Below are positions 27,801 to 39,800 of a stretch of 64,000 bases of DNA, one piece after another. Made by a program: the position numbers and the translations under genes. The stretch spans positions 267,432-331,431 of the forward strand of contig JAMPIV010021232.1 of the NCBI GenBank assembly GCA_024509875.1. Reading direction: 5' to 3'. The DNA is from Oreohelix idahoensis. Taxonomy: Eukaryota > Mollusca > Gastropoda > Stylommatophora > Oreohelicidae. Under the pieces are notes generated by a model, which searched no databases, was not told where the DNA came from, and saw nothing but the letters and a program-made list of their open reading frames with translations. Each line of letters opens with the position of its first letter. Positions within the stretch are counted from its first letter, which is position 1.

Positions 27801-30800
27801 ATGATACAGACCTGTAATTCATAATGACTTACTTACTTACTTAGTCGTTCCCCCTCTACCGTGAGGTGTAGAGGTTTGGAAGAGAGAGCGCCAGACCATT
27901 CTATCAGCTGTCTTCTTCTTGGCCTGGTTCCATTCTAGTCCTCGGTCCTTCAAAGATTGTCTAATGTTGTCCTCCCAGCGGACTCTGGGTCGTCCTGGAG
28001 GTCTGGATCCCTGGCTCTTTGTTTCCCATGCTTGTCGTGGTAGCCGATCTTCTCCCATTCTGCAGACATGGCCAAACCATCTTAGTTGGGACTGTTCTAT
28101 TTGGGTCTGCAGCGGATGGGATTTTAGGCCTTGACGGATCGTCTGGTTGCGGACCATGTCTCTTCTTGTTACTTCAACCACTTTCCTCAGATACCTCATT
28201 TCTGAGGTTTGGATCTGGCTTTTGTGGGTTGTAGTCATTGCCCACGACTCGCATCCATATGTCAAGACTGGGACATAGGTGGAGCGGTATACAGCCATCT
28301 TCGTTTTCTTACCAACCTCTTTCTTGCTGAGGAATCCACGATTTATGGCCTGAAAAAGTCTCCCAGCCGCTGCTTTCCGAGTGGCCAACTCTTCTTTGAT
28401 GCCTCCCTTTCGGTCTATAATAGCTCCGAGATATTTAAAGTGGTCGACCTGCTCCAGGACCTGTTCTCCCAACTTAATCTGATGTTTTCTTTCTTCTCGT
28501 GATATCACCATGGATTTTGTTTTAGAGCTGCTTATGACCATCCCTCTCTTCTCCAGCTCTTCCTTCCAGACTTGCAGGTTGGATTGGAGATGTGCCTCTG
28601 ATTTAGCAATCAGGGCAACATCATCAGCAAATGCCAGCTCCGAAATATAGACCTGTCTCATCTTCCAGTACCCCACTGAATACTTTCTTGTTCTCTCCTT
28701 ACATGCCTTGATGACATCGTCCATAATGACATGAATATTAATTACAATATCAAAATTATACATTGATTATTTTAACTTATCTCATGTGTAAACGTTATTT
28801 TATTGTTAACATATACTTACTTACTTACTTAGTCGTTCCCCTTCTACCGCGAGGTGTAGAGGTTTGGAAGAGAGAGCGCCAGACCATTCTATCAGCTGTC
28901 TTCTTCCTGGCCTGGTTCCATTCTAGTCCTCGGTCCTTCAAAGATTGTCTAATGTTGTCCTCCCAGCGGACTCTGGTTGTTAACATATAATACAAGCAAA
29001 TGGATGGATAGGACACACATTAAGGAAACCTGTTGATAGCATTACAAGGCAGTTTTTATTCTGGAATCCCAAGGATATGTGAGGTAGAAGGAGAAACAAA
29101 AAGCCACAAGGAGACAAGAACCGGAAACAAATGAAAGGACTTAGGAAGACATGGAAGGATCTGGAACTGATCGTTTAGGACAGAAGGACTTGGCATACGT
29201 CTGTTGGAAGCCTATGCTCCTTGGGCAGCTGATAGGCAATGATGATGATGATTGGTTAAATGAGAAAATATTTGCTAAAGAGATTATCTGGTTTGCTTGT
29301 CTTTTTCATCTGCAGAAAATATTAATAATGGAGGTTACATTCGCTCAATACTGAAGGAAACTCTTCCTGAGTAAGCTTGATTGTGTGTGTTTGTATTTTG
29401 TTTGTTTTTTCCTCTCTTTGGTTGCATTAATTCAAACATATTATTCAGACAGTCATGTATGATAGTTGTGGCCAGTTTGTGAGGATTTAGTTGCTTAATT
29501 CGGTTTCTCTTTGCATAAGTGAATTTGCCCATTTTATTCTTTCTGTATGATAGCATACTTGTGGTAGAAGTCATATAATGTACATACCTTGACAGAAAAC
29601 AGTTACAAATTGGGGAAAATAGAAAAGACTTGAAAGCTAAACTTTACACATTTTTGAAATAAAATAAATTGAGCCTGCAAAGAAAAGTCAGGATTATTTT
29701 CAGCAGTGTACTGTTTTATGGAAGAGAATGGTGGGAAAACACCAGGAGCACTGACACAAAACTAAACTTGTTCATGCCGTATGTTTCTTCTTCTTCTTTG
29801 ATCCTTAGCCGCCGACCGTCAAAGCAGTCAGTGGCCATCACGCCTAGTGGCATCTTGTAGGGCAACAACAAATTGATTCCACTTTGCTCGGTCGGTGCCC
29901 AGCTCTGGTTCATTCTTTGAGTCTCAGCCTCGACAGTCCTCTGCCAGGTTGTTTTTGGTCGGCCTCTCTTTCGTTTTCCTTCAGGGGTCCAAAGCATAGT
30001 TGTTCTTGTGATGGCATCGGGGTCTCTTCTGAGGACATGGCCAACCCAGCTCCAGCATCTGCCAGCTATGATGGTGTGCATGTCCTCTTGCTTGCTCCGA
30101 GTAAGCAGATCTTGGTTGGTGATGGTATTCGACCAAAAGACTCAGTGAATTTTTCTTAGGCATGTTGTGTGAAAAGAGGACAATTTCGACATTTCCTTCT
30201 CTGTAACTCTCCAGCATTCCGCACCATAGAGAAGCACAGAAAGCACACAGCTCTGATATAATCTTAATTTTGTGCTTGTGCTGTATTGAGAGGACTTCCA
30301 GATGTTGTTTAGGTTAAAAAAGGCTGTTCTTGCCTTATTCATTCTGATGTTGATGTCTTTGCCTGCCCCGCCGTCTGGTGTTACTATGCATTCTAGGTAT
30401 GTGAAGGTGTCTGTCTGTACCAGTTGCTGATTCCTTACTGATATGGGCTCAGGGTTGCTCACATTGAGCGTCATGACCTCTGACTTCTTTAAATTGATGT
30501 TCAAGCCCACATGCTGGCTAAACTTATTAAGTCTATCCGTTTTTTCCTGGATGTGTTGATGTGAATGTGCTAGTAGTGCAATGTCATCTGCATATTCCAG
30601 ATCTTCCAATGTAGAAAATGTAGTCCATCTTATTCCTCTTGGACTGCCCTCTGTTGTCTGGCGCATCACCCAGTCTATGACTGTTAAAAATAGGGTGGTT
30701 GATAAGGGGCATCCCTATCGTACTCCTGTCTTCACCTCAAAGGTTAGGTTGCTCTGCCCAACACAACACGTAAAGTTGGCATAGAGGCTTTTTATGATTG

Positions 30801-33800
30801 ACACTATGCAGCTTGGAATTCCATAAGCCCTCAGTATTTTCCATAAACTGTCCCTATGTATGCTGTCAAAAAGCCTTTTCAAAATCAACGAAATTAATGT
30901 ACAGCTGTCTTTGCCATTCTGAGCAATGCTCTATAATGTTCCTGAGAGTGAATATATGATCTACACATCTTCTGTTCTTTCTAAATCCTGCTTGTTCCTT
31001 CCTCAGCTTGTGGTCTACTGCTTTTGAAATTCTCTGTATAATTATCCTGCCTAGTATTTTACTGGGAACTGAGAGAAGAGTGATTCCTCTCCAATTATTG
31101 CAGTCTGCAAGATCTCCCTTCTTGGGCAATTTGACAATTATTCCTTTGTTCCACTCTGATGGTGTTGCATACATGCCACACCTCAGAGATGAAAAACCTG
31201 TACAAAAAATTAAAAAACCTGTACAAAGACCCGCAAAACCTGTACAAAGACCCGCAAAACCTGTACAAAGACTGAAAAACGTAACAAAAGAGTTTATTCA
31301 TGTAAAAGTATATTCAATTAGATGGTTCTGCACCATCATAGTGACATGCGGCCTTTGCCTTTTTAAGCATGTCTTCACTTGCTTTAAAACCTAAACAACA
31401 AGAGTTAGAATTTATTTTGCATTGTAGAAATGCTGTGACTGTATCATCATTTAGTCTATTTCTGCAGTCCGTGTGAATCTTTTTCATCATAGAGAAAGAC
31501 CTCTCACAGTCAGCATTGCTGTGAGGCAATGTCAATAAGCGTTTCACTATGACTGCCAGACTGAGAAATCGTGTACGACCAGTGCTAGTTTTCAGGTTGA
31601 TTATGTCAAGCCAGTACCTAGAAAAGCTTCTTTTTTGTCCAGCGTCAAATCTTGAAATACATTCATCAGGCAGCAAACAATAATCTTCAAATTCATCCTT
31701 TAACACCTCTTGGTCTAAATGTGGTGCAAAAGTGTTGGCCAGCTTACAGATTGCTGTATATTGAACTGTGTCTTTAAAGGCTGGATCAAGAATTTTGATA
31801 TCCTTAAGGACTTCATTCTCAAATGGAAATTTATCCAATATCTTTTTCACAACAGCAACATAAAAGTTCCTCACATCTCTGAAAAATGAATTTCTCACTT
31901 GAGAACTTATATCTAACTCTTCCAGTAATGTCCTGTTGGACAGACCAACAGCAAGTGTATGGTCATCATGCTGTAGATCACGTTCAGCATACTTTAACAA
32001 TCTTATATCTTTCACCTCTTTTACATATTTCATCTCTACAAATTTGACAATAAATTTTCGTAGCAGACGATCCATTTCATCCATCATACCACCTATTTGG
32101 GACTCATCTGTCTGAAACAATTTGTTAAATTCAGTCAACAGAGGTAGCACAAATTGGAGAAAACGTAGAGTCATCTGGGTCAGTGGTGATTTTAGTAACT
32201 GATGAATGTTTTTGACACGGCATGGTTTTTCCATATCGTCGTGGCTCTCGAAGTATGAAGATAGAGCAGAATATTGATTTAAAATTCTGTCCACTACTTT
32301 CTGCAAAGAAAGCCAGCGAGTCTGGCAGTGCTTTAGTATGTCTAGTGCATCCACTCCTGTAAACAGTTGAAACTCTCTGTATGATGATTTTTTTCCGTTT
32401 TGAGCTATGCTCAAAATGATAGAAGATATCTATCAAAAGGTCATCAACAGGAATAGTCAGCTGCTTTATACCCTCCTTGGCACAAAGATTTGCAAGGTGG
32501 CAAATACACCCTATACTAAACACATCAGGGATTCTTGCTCTTGATTCGCGTTAGTACAGAGTTTGATTTGCCAACCATTACATTGCAGTTGTCACTTGCA
32601 AAACCTATACAGTTAATCCATGGGATTTGTAAGTCGCTGAACACAGCATCAATATCACTGAAAATAGCTTCACTGGTTCCACCAGTACCGACCGGCATGC
32701 CCAGCAACCTGGTTCTAGGTCCTATGCCATCTTCAAATACCCTCACCATTATAGCTAAACGCTTGTCAGTTTTTCTATCATTTGACTCATCGATCATCAA
32801 GGAGAAAGGTGTCTTCCTGCATAATTTGATGACTGGCTCCGTTGCAGATGGAGCCAAGCAGTTTTTTAATAATGGCTGTTGTTTTGGTTCGCTTGCATTT
32901 GAAACGTTTGGCAATAGCACTGTCCGGAAACATCTCAGCTGATAAGTCTGAAAAATGGTCAGCTATAGAAGCAGCTATGTTGTGTTGAGCAATAAAATTT
33001 GCAAATAAAACTTCAGCCCTCGTTATTTTATCATCTTCTTGTTGAGGCTGAGTAAAGAAGGCCTTGATAGAACTTCCGTTCTTCAGCTGATAGTTCCTTT
33101 CATGCAGTTTTGTTTTGAAATGCTCCCTCACATCGTGTAAGCCAGATGCCATCACTTTAATATCTCTATTGCATATTCTACAGTATGCATGTGAAGAGCC
33201 TAATTTGGATGTCTCAATAATCCCAGGGAATGTAGTTGTCCAGTCAGATTGAAACTTCCCACGACGTTGATCTTCTTCTAACCTCCTTTTTTTAAAGTTA
33301 GGCTCAGCCATGCTGTTAGATGGATGCAATATTTCCTGCTAGACAGAAAAAAAAAAAATATTAATGTGAAAAAGTAAATACAAATATTAATAATCAATTT
33401 GAAAAATATAATTATTTGTAATTTTAATATTATATAATGAAATAGAATCTTGGAAAAAAATTAATACAATTTATGGTTGAAATGAAGAACAGTTGCTGTG
33501 TTTTCTATAGTGCCTTATAAAAGTACAGGCCTAAAGAGACCAGTAATAAGCATTATGGGTTAGGAATCTTAAATTTAAAATCTAATAAATTTTTTGCTAA
33601 AGCTGGTAATGAAAATATAAACTAGCGCTGGCGTAATATTAGCCTGTATATTTTCTACCGAACTTCAAAAATTGGAATAGCCGTTAAAGCCCAACTGGTA
33701 GTTTTAAATAGACCTTCCCATACAAATTTTAGTGTCAATCAAACATTGATAGTAGGCTAATTAATTATTTAATAATTATAAATCATTGAATGACCGTAAT

Positions 33801-36800
33801 GATGACCACCAAAGGCAAAATAACATTGTTTTTTTAAAGAAACGAAATTAAAACTAAGAAGAGAAGTAGGCTAACTCCAAATAAACTTTTCTCTGATCGA
33901 GTTAAGATGTAAATTTTCCACGCTATTGTGGTTTTTTTTTTCTTTTCAGTTTCATAATTTGGTAATATCGTAATGACGGTCGCCGAATGCTCCGCATGTA
34001 TTTTCGTACCATTTAGTAATCAGTAACCTCGCGCTAGCTTTAGCGAAAAATTGTGAATGAACACGCCACGCACATCCCGCGGCAATTGAAAAATAGGCAG
34101 CTTGATTTTCATTGGTTATTTTTTTTTTTATCCACTTGGCTTAAAATCTCGCCGAATCTCATGACGCAAATTGTGTAGTGGCACAAGATTTATATGTATA
34201 TTTAATAATTAGGCGAAAAAACCCGTACAGACCCGTGTACGGCCCGTACACATCTGAAAACGCAAACACCCCGTACAGATTATGGGTAAACCTTTAAGTG
34301 TGGCATGTATGGTGTTGTCCCCGTTTTCCAGACTTGTGCAAATAGTGGTTCTAATAGTTCTGCTGCTAGCTCAGGGTCTGTCTTAAATAGCTCTGCATTT
34401 AAGTTATCATGGCCAGGAGCTTTTCCGTTCTTTAACCCTTTGATTGCTGTGATGATTTCTTCTTTTCGTGGAATGTCTGTATTTACATCTAGATTGTTTT
34501 CAGCCTCAGGAACATTCAATTGTGTCTGTGGTGGTTCCTTGTTCAGAGTTTCTCTGAAGTGCTCTGCCCATCTTGTTTCCTGTCCCTCTGCTGTCGTGAT
34601 GAGATTTCCTTGCTTATCTCTTACTAATGTAATATTGTTTGCACCTCATTTTCCGCTGATGAATTTAGTTATTTTGTATACTGTGCTTTGTTCATTTCTC
34701 AGTGCTGCCTCTTCTGCCTGTCTTGCAAGATCGTCTAGGAAATTCCTTTTGTTGGTTCGGGTTTGGCGTTTAACTTCCTTGTCCAGCTGACTGTACTGTT
34801 CGCTATATAGTTGCTTTAACCTGGGGGACTTCGCTTCTGTTTTCTTTCTTTTCATTTCCTTTCTCAGTGTTATGGTGTTTAATGTTTCTGGTGTTATCCA
34901 GTCTTGCTTCTTCCTTTCCTGGAATCCCAAGCATGATTTGCTGCTTTCCTTATATATTGTTGAAATGGTGTTGAATTTCTGGTCTATATCATCAGTCAAT
35001 GTCTTTTCCTGACTTTTGGCAAATTGATATCGTTTCTTTATGTCAGCCGCAAAAGCTTTTCTGGTAAGGGGGTCCTTCAATTTGCTGATGTCAAACCTTT
35101 TCTGTGTAGTTACAGTTGGTCCAGCCCTTCTTAGTTTCACTTTTCAGTTTTGCTACTACTAAATGGTGATCACTTCCCACATCTGCACCTCTTCTTACCT
35201 TCACATCTTGTAATGCATGTTTCCATCTACCATTAATCATGATGTGGTCTATCTGGTTTCCCATGTTAATTTGTGAATTTCTTTATGTGGGAAAAGTGTT
35301 CCTCCAATGACCAGGTTGTTAATACTACAGAAACTTATTAATTTATCCCCATTTTCGTTTGCTGTTCCGCTGCCGCATTTCCCCCATTACTCTTTCATTA
35401 TATGTATTGTGTGTACCAACTTTTGCATTGAGGTCTCCCATTACTATAATAAGATCATATCTGGGTGTGTCTTCCATTTCTTTCTGCAGTTGTTGATAGA
35501 ATTCATCCTTGACCTCTTCATCGCTGTCATTCGTTGGTGCGTAGCATTGTATTATTGTAGTATTGGTGAATCTACCTCTCAATCTTAATCTTATCAGTCT
35601 GTTGTTGATGGGTTTCCATTCCAGTAATGTCCTTTCTATTCCTTTCTGTAGAATAATGGCTACACCTTCATTATGCTGTCCATCCTCTCTTCCAGAGTAA
35701 AGTACTGTTTCTCCTGTTGCTGTTTTAACTTTTCCTGCCTCTGTCCATCTGCTCTCGCTTATCCCTAGAATGTGTAACCTATAGTTTCTCATTTCTGCCG
35801 TGACCTGTTTTAGTTTACCTGTCTCATTCATTGTCCTGACATTCCAAAATCCTATTCTTGTATCATGTTTTGCGGTGGGAGCCGCGCTAGCGTAGTGGTT
35901 ACAACACCGCTCTGGCGACCGGGTGATACAGGATCAAACCCGGGCGACGGCATTTGAGGATTTTTCGTCGACCGGGATTTGGACTGGATTAACTCGAGAC
36001 CTGGCGAGGACATTTGAAGGAGTGTCGTCGACCAGGGACTGGCGGCTCCTGAGCCGACCCAGCTGCAATGGGTACCTCCGAAATCGGCGAGTATTTGCCT
36101 GAATGGCGAGGGACACCTGTCTCTGTACAAGAAATAAAGGGATACTCACGTAAAATCAATGTCAGGTTAGACATAAATAATAACCTGAGATTTCGCCTCG
36201 AGTATTAGCGGGCGTACGGAAAAAAAAAAAAAAAAAATGTCAGTGGCTTCCTTTGTTTTGCGGTCAGGACATAGTTTTAAAACCATAATTTAGCCCGTAC
36301 TTCTTCTTTTCAGCTATCCAAACTAATGTGGCCCTTTGCCAGTCATTTCCATCTATGCCTGTCCTTGATCTTTAGTCTGTACTTGAGATTACGATTCCCA
36401 TCTTCTTAAGATTTATTTCTATACTGTCCATCCACCTTCTTCTTAGCTTTCATGGTTGTTTGCCCCAAGTTTGTTCAGTGTACACCTGTCGTTTCTTTAT
36501 TGACTTTCATTAATCCAGCATGTTCCAGCTATCTCATCCTTGATTAGTCTCCTTATGTTGAGCGCTACAGTTTTAAACACTTTTCACCTGGTGGATTTGT
36601 CAGCCACCTGCAAAAAGCTAAGGCCAGAGGATCTGGATTTTATCCCACTATTTGCATTTCCAACCTTATTCTCTCAGGAATTTGTAACTGAGAATCTGGT
36701 TCATAAGTACTTGACATCTAAACAAATAGCACCCAAGGGATTTTATTTGTCACATTAATTGAAACTCACATTCAAAATGAAAAACTCAGAATACAGTTTT

Positions 36801-39800
36801 TCAATGTCTCCTCATGGGCCCCTCTTTCTAGCACGTACAATATCCAGCCATTACTCCATTTCCCATCACATGTTTCACAGCAGCACAGGTGCAATGAATT
36901 TCAATGAATGTGGCCAATAACATTCTTTGAATTAAGGCTGCAAATGCAGTATCATATATGTGTAACACTCGTAACTGTTCAAGGTTATTGAATTTCATAA
37001 TCCAGTGAATAATTCTCAGACACACTGTACTTTACTGAGAAATCGACTTTCTCTGAGCATGTTATGAGAAGGAAAAAGCTGAAATATATTGTGACAATAG
37101 GTAGGATTGAAAGAGAAGGGAGATAAAGTATGACAAAGAGAGTAGAAACTAGACAGTTTGACATCATGGCATGGAAAGAATTCAGCATCAGAACTGATAA
37201 ACAGTATCGGAGACAGGAAGTTGTGGATCAGTACACCACCATATTGGGCACGTGAAAAAAAAAACTTAAAGAAAATTCCTGTAACCTCACCTTTCAACCA
37301 AAATTACAAAAGAGGTTACATAATGTTTAGTAACATTGTATGAGAATACTGCCTAGGGCGATCCCATGCCCGGCTGAGAAAGTGAGGAGGGACGGCAAGC
37401 ATGTTTACTTTAAAATCTAATTACAAGCAGCGACAGAGAAAACCGGACTGATCTTAAAGGCGATGAACTGGCACAGATTGCGGAGTACAACTTATGGATC
37501 ATTAGGAGTATAAACGGGAAAGAAGAGGAGCTGGTGGAGGAGATTGAGGAAAGTAAAATTATAAATCCTGGCTCTGACAGAAACTAAGAAAAAAGGGCAA
37601 GGAGTTATGGATCTCAATGGCAACATGCTGCTTTACAGCGGTGTCCCTGCAAGCGAAAGAGCTAAAGGGGGCATGGTTTGTATTGTGGCTAAAAAACCAA
37701 ACAAATAACATCAAAGGATGGAACTGTGTCGCAAGGATGATGTTAAATCTAAAAAGAAGTTTGAATTTTAGAAAACCATAGTAACCATGTCATATGAAAA
37801 TGAGTGCACAGATGTCAAAGAAAGAATTAATTCCAGCTGCTTCAAAAGGACAAAGGACGATTCCTGGATGAGATTAGTTCTTGTTGGAGATTTCATTGCT
37901 AGGGTTGGAAATGACCATAGATGGGGTGGGAGTTGTTGGAAGATTTTGGAGAAGATTACACTGAAATGACTTGGGAAAGTCGCGACTTACTTAGATTCTT
38001 CATTGAGGGAAAAACCTTGTCATTACGAACACTAGTTCCCCATAAATTGCGTATATTCAAACACCAGATATGAACCAACAAAGAATGCAAAATCATTGCA
38101 TTGACTATGCCAATGTTAGGAAAAGCCCTTAAGTATTTGCGAAATGCTAGAGCCTGGAGGCGGCCAGAGATTGGAAGTGATTTTCATTACCAGCTAACGA
38201 TTATAAGAACAATCTGAAAGAGTTAGGCCTAGGCATTGCCCATCATCAAGCAAGAAAAATAAATAATCATGCAGGAGAGGTGAGGATAAGGCCTACATGC
38301 TAAGAGGACAGAAGATGACCATGTTAATCAGGGGCTTATTGTGACATCCGGTGAGAAACCTAGAAGAACGATCAGGTGACCTTGAAACCTCTGGCATAAA
38401 TTTTAAAAGCCATAAAGCAGCTGCAGCAGAAGCATGTGGTGAAGTTTGACTTGGAAGAAGGGAAGGAGGACACCTTGATGGACAAGAAGTTAAAGAGAAA
38501 TAAGAGAAAAGAACAGTGGAAACAATACTTAGAAGCAAAAATACAGCTTAGAAAAAACAAAATATAGAGAATATGTGACACTCAGAACAGAGCAAAGAAC
38601 AAGATGCTAGCAGCAAAACAGAAAATCCTGGAAGAATTTGAAGAAAACTAGCCAAAGATGCCAAGAAAACCAGAAATTGTCGTTACAAGACTACCTAAAG
38701 AACATGTAGGAAGGTAAAACAATGCCCTCTTAAATTTACAAAAGACAAACAAGACAAATGCTTACTGCTCCAAAGGAAGTAATGGAAATTTTTATAAATA
38801 TTTCTTAGAGCTCCTTGGCGGTAAGCAAGGTCAAGCCTCAGAAATGGAAAAGCACTATCACAGAAAAGGAAACCAATGGTGATGAAGACTGCATCAAGAT
38901 GGAAGAATGAAGGCAGCACTAGAAAAATCAGGATGGGGCAAAGCAGCAGGGCATGATGTATAACATCGCCCAGAAATGGTTAAAGTACATGGGAGCAGCA
39001 GGCAAGCTATTGCTGCAGAGGGTCCTACCATTGGGCAGCCTGGATGCCAACAAGACCATACCAAAGGACGTTGATTGCCATCATACACCCATATTCCAAA
39101 AGGTGACAACGACAATGGGAAATCATATAGGCATATCTCTTCCTAGTGTCACTGGTAAAATATACCCTAGAATATGGAGCAGAGGCTCAAATGCTTTGGC
39201 TGAGCCACAAATGGAAATGAGGTCCAGTGTGGCTTCGAGTAAACCGAAGTACTCAGGACCTATCTTCACACTCACGCAGCTGAGTGAAAAGGACCCTTGA
39301 GAACAAAGATGAGATGTGTCTTTGTTTCATGGATCTGGAGAAGGCGTTTTACAAGGTTCCCTGGAGCAAACTTTGGGACATACTTGGCAAGAAGTAACAT
39401 TCCAGCACCTTGATCCATGATATACAGAGCTTCTACAAGTCTTGCAGAAAATTATTTGAGGATGGCAAAACCATAAGTCCGAAGAGTTCAGGACCACCAC
39501 TTGTGTAAACAGGTGATATTTTGTCACCTTATCTTTTTATACTCCTTGTGACAAACAAGCATAAGAGGACAAGAAAGTATTCATTGGGTACTGGAAGATA
39601 GACATGTTTGTATTTCAGAGCTGGCATTTGCCAATGATGTTGCCCTGATTGCCAAAGCAGAGGCTTATCTTCAATCCAACCTGCAAGTCTGGAAGGGAGA
39701 GCTGGAGAAGATAGGAATGGTCATCAGCAGCTCCAAAACAAAAACCATGGTGATTTCTCGAGAAGAAAAAAGGCATCAGATTATTCTGGGAGAACAGATC

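Larger units (their letters stand above)
29785..36280 (-). mobile_element. RTE/BovB-like LINE (family A), host of two nested insertions
   Basis: Removing the hAT (31168-34311) and the SINE (35877-36253) leaves about 3 kb of one LINE on the - strand. From 5' to 3' it has an RIGFWNVRT start, an AP-endonuclease domain, a linker, RT, a [14 protein letters not shown] tail, a [13 protein letters not shown] end, and (GAA)n at about 29785-29795. The endonuclease resembles the 'craniofacial development protein 2'-like proteins annotated in many animals, which points to RTE/BovB. Multiple stops and frameshifts make it defective. A sister fragment lies at 55030-55860. Confidence 0.87.
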
